A stretch of 64,000 bases of DNA, taken from assembly GCA_019637155.1 (NCBI GenBank), contig JAHBWE010000014.1, forward strand, positions 1 through 64,000. The letters run 5' to 3'. The position numbers and the translations under genes were made by a program. The stretch is from Labilithrix sp. (lineage in GTDB: Bacteria; Myxococcota_A; Polyangia; Polyangiales; Polyangiaceae). This document shows positions 16,460 to 24,251 of the stretch, piece after piece. The notes under the pieces were generated by a model. That model did not search any database. It had not been told where the DNA came from and worked only from the letters and a program-made list of their open reading frames with translations. Every line of letters starts with the position of its first letter. The stretch's first letter is position 1.

Positions 16460-17289
16460 AGCGTCGCGCCGTCGTCGTCGCCGCCGCGCTCCTCGGCGCG
16501 TGCTCCGTGCTCACGGACCTCGACGGCTTCACCGGCGGCGGGAGCGCGTCGCCGGACGGCGCACCTCCTTCGACCGACGTCGACGCCGGCGCGCCGGTCG
16601 GCGACGCGGGCGCGCCGCTCGAGGCGAGCGTGATCCCGGGCGTCGACGCCGGCTTCGACGCGGCGACGTTCACGTGCCCCACCGCCGCGATCGCGATCTG
16701 CGAGACGTTCGATCGCGACGCGGAGGAAGGCGGCTGGTCCGTCACCGCGCAAGGCGGCGCGGCGATCGGGCGCAAGGACTTCCTCGGTCAACCCGCGCTC
16801 GTCACGAGCGTCCCCGCCAAGGAGTCAGGCAACCCACCGGTTGCCTTTTGGCACCGGAGCTTCGAGCGCACCGTCTCCAAGCTCTCGTTCGACGCCGACA
16901 TGGCCTACGACAACCGAACGGCGGCCTCGCCCGAGTACCACGTTTTGTTTCAGGTGCGTCTCCAGCACGGCGAGAGCTTCAACCTGCTCTACGTCACCGT
17001 CCCGAGCGATGGGAATGGATTTGCGCTTCAAGAGTTCAAACCGACGCCAGGCCAGCTCGACTACCGCGTGATCGACATCCCGCCCGGAGGCGTTCGTCAC
17101 GTCCACTGGGACGTCGAGATCGGGGGTCGAACGCACTTCGACATCGACGGCAAGCAGGTCGTCGACATCGCGACGCCGCCCTACGTTTCTGCGGGTCAGC
17201 CGACGGTCCTCCTCGGCGTCGTCCTCTCCGAGGTGCCCACGACGCCGATCGAGCTCGCGCTCGACAACGTCGTCTTCCTCGCGGACTGA
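16456..17289 (+). CDS. Lipoprotein with concanavalin-like jelly-roll domain
   Basis: A 277-residue exported lipoprotein. The GTG at 16456 overlaps the stop of the two-domain hydrolase and gives a signal peptide KRRAVVVAAALLGAC with Cys as the lipid anchor. A 55-residue Asp/Ala/Pro-rich linker follows, then a beta-rich domain (about 80-277) with CETFDRD...GGWSV at its start, HVHWDVEIGGRTHFDIDGKQV in the middle and ELALDNVVFLAD at the end, the pattern of concanavalin-A-like/LamG glycan-binding or glucanase folds. No catalytic EXDXXE motif was seen, so binding is more likely than hydrolysis. It is the last clearly coupled gene of the ACP1 operon. Confidence 0.75.
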   Translation: MKRRAVVVAAALLGACSVLTDLDGFTGGGSASPDGAPPSTDVDAGAPVGDAGAPLEASVIPGVDAGFDAATFTCPTAAIAICETFDRDAEEGGWSVTAQGGAAIGRKDFLGQPALVTSVPAKESGNPPVAFWHRSFERTVSKLSFDADMAYDNRTAASPEYHVLFQVRLQHGESFNLLYVTVPSDGNGFALQEFKPTPGQLDYRVIDIPPGGVRHVHWDVEIGGRTHFDIDGKQVVDIATPPYVSAGQPTVLLGVVLSEVPTTPIELALDNVVFLAD

Positions 17290-17327
17290 GCTCCCGAGTG
17301 GGGCGGGATCCAGTAGGTAAACATGCT

Positions 17328-17348
17328 ACTTGTATTCGGGATCCACCC
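17328..17348 (+). promoter_or_regulatory. Upstream element shared by the two RIFT-barrel lipoprotein genes, copy 1
   Basis: The stretch acttgtattcgggatccacc lies about 35 bases before the ATG at 17383. It matches acttacatttcggatccacc upstream of the paralogue at 19077 far better than the surrounding spacer, and is less GC-rich than its surroundings. A shared promoter or operator is inferred; duplication remnant is the alternative. Confidence 0.4.
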
Positions 17349-17382
17349 TTGTCGGAGAGTCTCCTCATGCCACGCTAGCGGC

Positions 17383-18984
17383 ATGCGCTCCTTCGTGGCT
17401 TCGCTCGGATTGGTCCTTCTTTCCGTGGCTTGCCTGCCCACTCGGGACGGCACCGTCATCGACGACTCGGACCTGAACGAAGACCCCACGACCGACGCGC
17501 CGCCCGGCACCGGCCCCGCCGCTCCGTCGTCGATCGAGCCCACCGGCGCCGTCACGCTGACGCTCACCGCCGACCAAGGCGCCGCGAACGGCGACGTCGT
17601 GTCGTTCGGGCTCCCGTTCCCGCAAGGCGTCTTCACGAACGAGAAGAACGTCACGGTCCTCGACGAGAACGGCGCCCCGGTCGCGATCGCGACGAAGACG
17701 CTCGCGAAGTGGCCGGGCGACGGATCGATCCGGAGCGTGCTCGTCGCGTTCAAGGCGACGCTCGCGCGAGGCAAGACCAAAAAATGGAAGGTCGAGTACG
17801 GCGCGGCGCCGAGGGGCGGCGACGCGGGCGCGCTCGCGGCGAACCCGGACGGCCCCGTCATCGCGACGCTCACCGCCGATCACTACGCCGCGTCGCACGT
17901 CGGCGGCGTCCTCGGCACCGCGGCGAAGAACGAGCGCTTCGCGCAGTACGAGACCGACCTCAATCGCGGCTGGGACTCCTTCGACATCGGCGACTACGGC
18001 GTCGACTGCGGCTCGACCTCGAAGCACCGCACCTACTACGACGGGCCGCACGCGCAGTACCAACGCGCGCTCCGCACCGGCGACCCGACCCAGCTCCGCG
18101 GCGCGCACGCCGAGTCGATCTGGTTCCGCGAGAACGAGCTCGAGCTCTCGAACAACCGGAAGCTCGCGATCAGCAAGTGCCAGCGCGAGTACGCGCCCGG
18201 CAGCTGGACGCCGGCGAAGGCGCTCGACTGGGGGACGCTCCGGATGATGCTCTCGCAGGGAAGCCTCGAGGACTACCTCGTCACGGGCGATCCCGCCGCG
18301 CGCGAGGCCGTCCTCGCGATGGGCGAGGCGTACCGCCAGAACCTCGGCGCGCTCACCGCGGGCAGCCCGCCCGTTCTCGAGATCACGGAGCGGAACCTCG
18401 GCTGGACGCTGATGGGCCTCACGAGCTACTACGCGCTCGATCCGCGGAACGAGGTCCGCGACGCGATGAGGTCGCTCGTCGATCGCGCGATCGCGTGGCA
18501 GGGCCGCGGCGGCTCCGGCGCGCTCGAGCACGACATCAACCGTCCCGATCCCGACGAGTGCGGAGACGGACCCGCGGGCGCGTCGCCGTTCATGACCTCG
18601 CTCGTGGTCGACGGGATGATGGACTACTGGCTCTTGACCGCGGACAAGGAAAAGCTCTCGCCCTTCATGACCAAGCTCGCGCGCTGGTACGAGGACGACG
18701 CGCGCACGTCGGACGGCGCCGCCTTCAGGTACCTCTGGAACTGCAGCACGAACGACTACGACACCGGCGATCCCGACGGCTACACCTCCGCCGAGCTCAA
18801 CCTCCTCATCGCCCACGTCTTCGGTGCGACCTACGCCCTCACGAAAGACGCCCACTGGCTCGAATTCGGCGACGAGATGGTCGACCACGGCATCGAGGAG
18901 ATGTTCGCGAAGCGCCCGAAGCAGTGGAACCAGGCGTCGCGGGCGTTCGGGAAGTACCTCGGCTACCGCGAGCTCGCGCGCTGA
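17383..18984 (+). CDS. PcRGLX/YetA-like RIFT-barrel polysaccharide-lyase-like lipoprotein, copy 1
   Basis: A 533-residue exported lipoprotein (signal peptide ending LSVAC, then a Pro/Thr/Asp linker to about residue 50). Residues 50-165 look like the N-terminal RIFT barrel of the exo-rhamnogalacturonan-lyase-like family: FGLPFPQGVF, WPGDGSIRSVLVAFKAT, KWKVEYG. The rest, with RTYYDGPHAQYQRALR, ERNLGWTLMGLTSYYAL and EHDINRPDPDECG, is an alpha/alpha-toroid of the polysaccharide-lyase type. It is 92 bases from, and clearly paralogous to, the next gene. The start at 17383 was chosen because it gives the lipobox at normal distance. Cleavage of uronate-containing glycans at the cell surface is a family-based inference; substrate unknown. 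Confidence 0.8.
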   Translation: MRSFVASLGLVLLSVACLPTRDGTVIDDSDLNEDPTTDAPPGTGPAAPSSIEPTGAVTLTLTADQGAANGDVVSFGLPFPQGVFTNEKNVTVLDENGAPVAIATKTLAKWPGDGSIRSVLVAFKATLARGKTKKWKVEYGAAPRGGDAGALAANPDGPVIATLTADHYAASHVGGVLGTAAKNERFAQYETDLNRGWDSFDIGDYGVDCGSTSKHRTYYDGPHAQYQRALRTGDPTQLRGAHAESIWFRENELELSNNRKLAISKCQREYAPGSWTPAKALDWGTLRMMLSQGSLEDYLVTGDPAAREAVLAMGEAYRQNLGALTAGSPPVLEITERNLGWTLMGLTSYYALDPRNEVRDAMRSLVDRAIAWQGRGGSGALEHDINRPDPDECGDGPAGASPFMTSLVVDGMMDYWLLTADKEKLSPFMTKLARWYEDDARTSDGAAFRYLWNCSTNDYDTGDPDGYTSAELNLLIAHVFGATYALTKDAHWLEFGDEMVDHGIEEMFAKRPKQWNQASRAFGKYLGYRELAR

Positions 18985-19010
18985 CGGTGGTGATCATCCT
19001 ACCTTTTCTC

Positions 19011-19030
19011 ACTTACATTTCGGATCCACC
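19011..19030 (+). promoter_or_regulatory. Upstream element shared by the two RIFT-barrel lipoprotein genes, copy 2
   Basis: acttacatttcggatccacc, about 45 bases before the ATG at 19077; see the copy at 17328-17348. A nearby ccactggtgg palindrome (19039-19048) is not shared by copy 1. Confidence 0.4.
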
Positions 19031-19076
19031 GTTCTTGACCACTGGTGGCAGCTTTTATGGATGACAGCATAAGGGC

Positions 19077-20738
19077 ATGCTGCGTGGTGCTCTCCTCTCG
19101 GCGCTTGCCACTGTCATCTTCGTTGCTGCTTGTGCTCCCCCCGAGGCCACCGGGAAAAAGAAGCGTGGCAGAGGCGGAGACGACGACGACGACAACGATC
19201 CGACCGAGCAGCGGGGCGACGACGACGACGACGGGCCCATCCTCGGCACCAAGCCGCCGATCCCCACCAGCATTCCGGAGACCGGCTCGCTCAAGGTGAC
19301 GCTCACCGCCGACAAGGGCGCCGCGAACGACGCGGTCGTCTCTCTCGGCGTCCCGTTCCCGCAGGGCGTCTTCAAGGACGTCAAGAACATCACGGTCAAG
19401 GATCCGGGCGGCGAGGCGGTCCCGGTCCACACCGCGTCGCTCGCGACGTGGCCGGGCGACGGCTCCATTCGCAGCGTGCTCGTCGCGTTCAAGGCGACGG
19501 TGGGCCAGGGCCAGTCGCAAGAGTGGACGATCGACTACGGCAAGGCCGGCACCGGCGGTGACGCGGGCAAGCTCGCGGCGAACCCGGACGGTCCCGTCAT
19601 CGCGACGCTGACGCCCGATCACTACGCCGCCTCGCTCGTGAGCGGCGTCATCCTCCCGGCCGCGAAGAACACCGACTTCAAGTCGTACGAAGACCGGATG
19701 AAGACGGCGTTCGCGTCGGTCAACTACACGTCCGTCACGAGCGACTGCGGGAACGGCAACCAGGACCGCACCTACTACGACGGACCGCACTCGCTCTATC
19801 AGTGGGCGCTCCGCCTCGGTGAGCCGGCGCGCCACCGCTTCGCCCACGACACGGCCGCCTGGTACCGCGCGAACCAGCTGAAGTGGATCGAGGGCTCGCC
19901 GCGGATGGCGATCAACAAGTGCTGGGACAACACCGGCGCCGGTTATCCCGGCGGGCCGTGGACGCCGGACGAGCTCCTCGACCAGGGCATCCTCCGCCGC
20001 ATGCTCGGGCAGGGCATGCTCGACGACTACCTCCTCACCGGCGACCCGAAGGCGAAGGAGGCGCTCGCCGCGCTCGGCGAAGCGTACATCGCGTCCCTCC
20101 CGACGATCGCCCCCGAGGGTGAGAACGCGTACATCGAGCGCACGGAGCGTAACCTCGGCTGGACGCTGATGGGCGTGGTGTCGTACTACGCGGTCGACCA
20201 CCGTGAGGAGGTCAAGGCCGCGGTCGACGCGCTCGTCGAGCGGACGTACGCCTGGCAGGCGCGTGGAACGAGTGGCGGGTTCGAGCATGACATCTCCCGC
20301 TCCGACCCCGACGAGTGCTCGGAGGGGCAAGGTCCGAGGGGCGGCTCGCCCTTCATGAGCTCGCTCATCGTCGACGGGATGATGGATTGGTGGATCCTCT
20401 CGGGCGATCCGAAGATGAAGCCGTTCATGGAGAAGATCGGCGCTTACTTCGAGAGCGCCCTCACCTCGAGCAAGCTCGCGTTCCGCTACCTGACGGGTTG
20501 CAACGAGAAGGCGTACGACGACGACGACCCGGACGAGATGACGACGAAGGGGTTGAGCCTCCTGACGGTGCAGTCCTTCGGCGCGGCCTACGCCGTGACG
20601 AAGAACAAGAAGTGGCTCACGCTCGGCGACGCGATGATCGAGCCGGCGGTGGACGACGTCTACATCGGCGCGCCCAAGCAGTTCAACCAGTCCGTGCGCG
20701 GAATGGGCCGCTACCTCGGCTACCGCGCCATGCCCTGA
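19077..20738 (+). CDS. PcRGLX/YetA-like RIFT-barrel polysaccharide-lyase-like lipoprotein, copy 2
   Basis: A 553-residue paralogue of the preceding gene. Lipoprotein signal ends IFVAAC; the linker is extremely acidic (two runs of five Asp) and contains a short basic KKKRGRGG stretch. The RIFT barrel (LGVPFPQGVF, WPGDGSIRSVLVAFKAT, EWTIDYGKAG) and toroid (RTYYDGPHSLYQWALR, ERNLGWTLMGVVSYYAV, EHDISRSDPDECS) are conserved with copy 1, while the linkers are not, which indicates an old duplication with selection on the enzyme part. The end of both proteins, MGRYLGYR or FGKYLGYR, is also shared. A surface polysaccharide lyase or binding role is inferred. Confidence 0.8.
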   Translation: MLRGALLSALATVIFVAACAPPEATGKKKRGRGGDDDDDNDPTEQRGDDDDDGPILGTKPPIPTSIPETGSLKVTLTADKGAANDAVVSLGVPFPQGVFKDVKNITVKDPGGEAVPVHTASLATWPGDGSIRSVLVAFKATVGQGQSQEWTIDYGKAGTGGDAGKLAANPDGPVIATLTPDHYAASLVSGVILPAAKNTDFKSYEDRMKTAFASVNYTSVTSDCGNGNQDRTYYDGPHSLYQWALRLGEPARHRFAHDTAAWYRANQLKWIEGSPRMAINKCWDNTGAGYPGGPWTPDELLDQGILRRMLGQGMLDDYLLTGDPKAKEALAALGEAYIASLPTIAPEGENAYIERTERNLGWTLMGVVSYYAVDHREEVKAAVDALVERTYAWQARGTSGGFEHDISRSDPDECSEGQGPRGGSPFMSSLIVDGMMDWWILSGDPKMKPFMEKIGAYFESALTSSKLAFRYLTGCNEKAYDDDDPDEMTTKGLSLLTVQSFGAAYAVTKNKKWLTLGDAMIEPAVDDVYIGAPKQFNQSVRGMGRYLGYRAMP

Positions 20739-20767
20739 CGTCGACGAGACTCGCCGGCACCTGAGCC

Positions 20768-21451
20768 GTGCGGGAGGTCGAGCTCGAGATCGCGGGTCTC
20801 CGCGTCGTCGGCGTGGGCGATCCGGAGTCGGCGGCGATGGTCGTCGTCCTGCTCCACGGCTTCGCGATGAAGCCGGCGGACCTCTCGCCGTTCGCTCATT
20901 CGCTCCGCTTGCCGGCGTGGTTCCTCTTCCCGGAGGGACCGCTCGAAGGCGGCGGCGCGCGGGCGTGGTGGCACATTGACGAGGTCGCGCGCGAGGCGGC
21001 GATCGCGCGTGGCCCGCGCGACTTCGCGGAGCAGCACCCGCCCGATCTGCCGGCGGCGCGCGCGCGGCTCGAGGCGCTCGTGGGTGAGCTCACGCCGCGC
21101 GTCGCCGGTCGCCCGTTCTACCTCGGCGGGTTCTCGCAGGGCGCGATGCTCTCGTTCGACGCCGTGCTCCGCTCGTCCTTCGAGCTCGCGGGCTTGCTCC
21201 TCTTCTCCGGCTCGCGCATCGCGTGGGACGAGCAAGAGCCGCTCCTCGCGCGCGCGCGGCTCCGCGGTCGTCCTGCGCTCGTCGCGCATGGCCGCACCGA
21301 CGCGGACCTCGCCTTCGCGGCGGGTGTGGCGCTCCGCGACGCTGCGACGGCGGCGGGCGCGGACGTCACGTGGCTCCCGTTCGAGCAGGGGCACGAGATC
21401 CCGCTCGTCGTTTGGCGTACGCTGCGGAAGATGCTGAGCGAGAGGGCCTGA
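20768..21451 (+). CDS. Phospholipase/carboxylesterase-type alpha/beta hydrolase
   Basis: A 227-residue small serine hydrolase of the carboxylesterase/thioesterase (Abhydrolase_2) group. It has the oxyanion region LLHGFAM, a nucleophile elbow GFSQGA, an Asp in HGRTDADLAF and a catalytic His in EQGHEIP, so the triad looks complete. No signal peptide is present; it should act in the cytoplasm on small acyl or phospholipid esters. A GTG start at 20768 follows the lyase-like gene by 29 bases, and the methyltransferase gene begins 2 bases after its stop, so the last two are likely cotranscribed. Confidence 0.85.
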   Translation: MREVELEIAGLRVVGVGDPESAAMVVVLLHGFAMKPADLSPFAHSLRLPAWFLFPEGPLEGGGARAWWHIDEVAREAAIARGPRDFAEQHPPDLPAARARLEALVGELTPRVAGRPFYLGGFSQGAMLSFDAVLRSSFELAGLLLFSGSRIAWDEQEPLLARARLRGRPALVAHGRTDADLAFAAGVALRDAATAAGADVTWLPFEQGHEIPLVVWRTLRKMLSERA

Positions 21452-21453
21452 GC

Positions 21454-22203
21454 ATGTGGAGCGTCCGGCGCATCGTGAGGACGGTGGATCGCTCGGTGAA
21501 GCGGCACGGCGTCGTCGGCTCCCTCGTGCACGTCGCGACGTCGGTGGCGGAGCGCGTGCGGAGCCGCGGTCATCATCGCGACGACGGTCACGACGGCGCG
21601 GCGAACACGGACGCGGTCGAGGACGAGGACTTCGACACGAAGTACGGCGTCTCCACCGGCGGCGAGATCCCGCAGACCGAGCTCGACGTGAAGGACGAGA
21701 ACTGGATCCACGGCTCGGCCTACGTGCCGACGTCGCCGGTCGACTTCGCGGAGGTGCTCGGCGACCTCGGCCTCGACTACGAAGAGACCTCCTTCGTCGA
21801 CCTCGGCTCCGGCAAGGGCCGCGTGCTCCTCATGGCGGCCGGGCTCCCCTGGAAGCGCGTCGTCGGCGTGGAGTTCTCTCCGCAGCTCTCCGAGATCTGT
21901 CGCGACAACCTGCGGCGCTTCACCGGCCCGAAGAGGTGCGCCGACCTCAGCGTCGAGACGACGGACGCGACGAAGTACCCGCTGCCGGCGGGGCCGCTCG
22001 TCGTGTTCATGTACCACCCGTTCGACGAGAAGGTGATGGCGCCCGTCGCGGACAACGTCGTCGCGTCGCTCCGCGCCGATCCGCGCCGCGTGCTCGTCGT
22101 CTACTTCAAGCCGGTGCACCGCGACGTCTGGGACGAGAACCCGGCGTTCTCGCTCCGCAAGGAGACGCCGCTCTACGCGATCTACGAGTCGAAGGCTCGC
22201 TAG
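21454..22203 (+). CDS. Class I SAM-dependent methyltransferase
   Basis: A 249-residue protein. After a variable, partly disordered N-terminus with a His/Asp-rich stretch (about 40-50), the Rossmann methyltransferase motif I reads FVDLGSGKGRVLLMAA, followed by VVGVEFSPQLSEICRDNL (motif post-I) and VVFMYHPFDEKVM (motif II/III region). Substrate not deducible. The ATG at 21454 lies just after the esterase stop. Its 3' end overlaps that of the convergent beta-helix lipoprotein gene by 4 bases. Confidence 0.82.
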   Translation: MWSVRRIVRTVDRSVKRHGVVGSLVHVATSVAERVRSRGHHRDDGHDGAANTDAVEDEDFDTKYGVSTGGEIPQTELDVKDENWIHGSAYVPTSPVDFAEVLGDLGLDYEETSFVDLGSGKGRVLLMAAGLPWKRVVGVEFSPQLSEICRDNLRRFTGPKRCADLSVETTDATKYPLPAGPLVVFMYHPFDEKVMAPVADNVVASLRADPRRVLVVYFKPVHRDVWDENPAFSLRKETPLYAIYESKAR

Positions 22204-23708
22204 TCGCTGACGCCGCCGTAGGCCCCGAGCTCCTTGCCGTCGTCGCCCTTGCCGCGGGCGGGGCTGTTCGGCTTGAGGTGGAAGTCGCCCTGCGCCGGGT
22301 CGACGAAGAGCGGGTCGGCGGGGGCGACGTTGCCGGAGCCGAAGTTCGCGCGGAGGCCGGCCTGCACGTAGTTGGTGTCGACCATCGAGTACGAGATGTT
22401 GAGCTTCACCGAGCCGCAGCTCGAGCTGCAGCCCGCGACGATGTCCTGACCGTCCGCGTTGCCGAAGAAGATCGAGTTCTTGATCTCGTAGGCGTCGGGC
22501 GAGGTGTTGTCGCGATCGCTCTTCCAGCCGTAGCCTTCGCCGCTGCAGCCGACCTCGAGCCCGTTCACGTTGGTCATGTGATCGAACTTGCCGATCGTCG
22601 CGGTGCCGCCGTTGTACGCGGAGTCGACGTACACGTTGCCGCCGCAGTTCTTGTCGAAGATCTCGTGGTCGCTGTTGCAGGTGGCGCCGTCGTCGCAGAA
22701 GAGGCCGCCGCCGTTGGTGCCCGCTTTGTTCGAGCGGTACACGTTCCAGGTCAGGGTCGCGACCGTCTTCTGCCCGATCGTGGGATCGGAGCCGACGAAG
22801 AGGCCGCCGCCCCAACCCGTCACGCTGTTGTTGGTGAAGAGGTTGTTGGTGACGGTCACCGCGCTGCCGAAGAGGTAAATCGCGCCGCCGTGCGAGCTCT
22901 CCGGCTCGTCGCCCGTGTTCTTGTCGATGAGGTTGTTGGCGAGCGTGAAGTCGCTCTGCTTCGACGAGTCGGTGAGGGCGCCGGCGCCGCCGCGGCCGCA
23001 GGTGTTGTTGCGGAACACGTTGCCCTTGACGGTGGCCTTCACGTTGGCGAGAGAGAACCCGGCCCCGACGAGGACGCGGCCTCCGCCGGACGGGCACTCG
23101 TTGTCGTGGATGACGTTGTTGGTGATCTCGACCTGTCCGACGCTGTTGACCTGGCGGACGATCGCCTGCCCGTAGCCGCTGACGTCGAAGCCGTCGATCG
23201 CGACGAGCCCGGTTCCCTCGATGTTGACGAAGGTGCCGGATCCGCCGCCTTCCGCTTTCGACACGTACTGCGCCGAGTCGCGGACCTTGAAGTCTTTGCC
23301 CGACTCGAAGCCGCCGGCGAGCGTGAACGCCTTCGCGCCGGCGTTGATCTTCTCGCTGTAGGTGCCTTCGGCGACGCAGATGATCTCGCCGTTCGACGAC
23401 GCGGCGACGGCCTCGGCGATGCTGCCGTACGGCGACTCGGCGCTCCCGTTGCCGCTCTTCGCGGCGTCGACGTACGAGCTGCAATCGGGGATCTCGGTGG
23501 TCCCGGGCCCGTCGGGGCCGGGGCCGGGGGTGTCCGGGACGTCGCCGGAGCTCGAGCCGGAGCTGGAGCCGGGCTTCGCGGTGGCGTCTTCTTCGTCGCG
23601 GTTGGTGCGGCTCCGGCCGTTGGTCGCGGTCACTTCGGTGCAGGCGAGGAGGCTGCCGGCGAGCATGACGGAGAGGAGCGCGACGTTCACGAGCGATGCA
23701 TGCTTCAT
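22200..23708 (-). CDS. DUF1565-like right-handed parallel beta-helix lipoprotein
   Basis: A 502-residue exported lipoprotein: signal peptide ending AGSLLAC, Ser/Gly/Pro-rich linker to about residue 80, then a DUF1565-type opening (CSSYVDAAKSGNGSAESPYGSIAEAV, GEIICVAEGTYSEKI) and a long parallel beta-helix with repeated Asn-rich turns (ITNNVIHDN, VKGNVFRNNTCGRGGAGAL, VTNNLFTNNSVTGWGGGLF). It ends with the VDPAQGDFHLKPNSPARGKG signature usual for such choice-of-anchor or adhesin-like proteins. The ATG at 23706-23708 overlaps the TGA of acpS as TGATG; a TTG one codon earlier is less likely. Likely surface-exposed glycan-binding or structural protein. Confidence 0.82.
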   Translation of the reverse strand: MKHASLVNVALLSVMLAGSLLACTEVTATNGRSRTNRDEEDATAKPGSSSGSSSGDVPDTPGPGPDGPGTTEIPDCSSYVDAAKSGNGSAESPYGSIAEAVAASSNGEIICVAEGTYSEKINAGAKAFTLAGGFESGKDFKVRDSAQYVSKAEGGGSGTFVNIEGTGLVAIDGFDVSGYGQAIVRQVNSVGQVEITNNVIHDNECPSGGGRVLVGAGFSLANVKATVKGNVFRNNTCGRGGAGALTDSSKQSDFTLANNLIDKNTGDEPESSHGGAIYLFGSAVTVTNNLFTNNSVTGWGGGLFVGSDPTIGQKTVATLTWNVYRSNKAGTNGGGLFCDDGATCNSDHEIFDKNCGGNVYVDSAYNGGTATIGKFDHMTNVNGLEVGCSGEGYGWKSDRDNTSPDAYEIKNSIFFGNADGQDIVAGCSSSCGSVKLNISYSMVDTNYVQAGLRANFGSGNVAPADPLFVDPAQGDFHLKPNSPARGKGDDGKELGAYGGVSD

Positions 23709-24115
23709 CAAAAAGAGGCCTTTCCGGCGGAGTGAAGAGAGACGACCACGGCGGTGGCGTATTCGGCTTCGTGGCTGAGGCTAACAGAGAGGGTCGGAGT
23801 CCCGCGTTCCTGCAAGGCAGCAGCAGCGTTCCCATGCAAGGCAAGCGCCGGCGCTCCGGTAGGTGTGCGTACGACCTCGATGTCGCGCCAACCGACCCCG
23901 CGCTCGCCCAGGTCGAGCGCCTTCATGGCCGCCTCCTTCGCCGCGAACCGCGCCGCGAGCCGCGCGCTCGCGACGGCGGGCGCGGGCGCGCTCATCGCGT
24001 AGGCGACCTCGGCGTCCGTAAACACGCGCCGGAGATACCGATCTCCGAACTCTGCGATCGCCTCCTCGACGCTGCGCGTCCGCACGAGGTCGATCCCGAC
24101 CGAGAGCCCCGCCAT
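23708..24115 (-). CDS. acpS: Holo-[acyl-carrier-protein] synthase
   Basis: A 135-residue AcpS-type phosphopantetheinyl transferase that converts apo-ACP to holo-ACP using CoA. Family motifs are visible: GIDLVRTRSVEEAI with the Mg-binding Asp near the N-terminus, ARFAAKEAAMKAL with the second metal-binding Glu, and VSLSHEAEYATAVVV near the end. Length matches AcpS (about 120-135). The ATG at 24113-24115 starts exactly at the family N-terminus; an upstream start would add 19 unrelated residues. Translation is coupled to the beta-helix lipoprotein by TGATG. It may serve the whole cell, but its place between two ACP genes makes it the obvious activator of ACP1 and ACP2. Confidence 0.92.
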   Translation of the reverse strand: MAGLSVGIDLVRTRSVEEAIAEFGDRYLRRVFTDAEVAYAMSAPAPAVASARLAARFAAKEAAMKALDLGERGVGWRDIEVVRTPTGAPALALHGNAAAALQERGTPTLSVSLSHEAEYATAVVVSLHSAGKASF

Positions 24116-24251
24116 CCCGAAATTATGCCGCCCCCGACCACCCGCCTGAAGCTTTTCATCCATACCCGACAACGAGGCCTACATCTCGCCTTTGCGCAAC
24201 GGATGTGCGCCGATCCACCCACGCGCGTCCGCGTCGACGTACCATCGCGCT

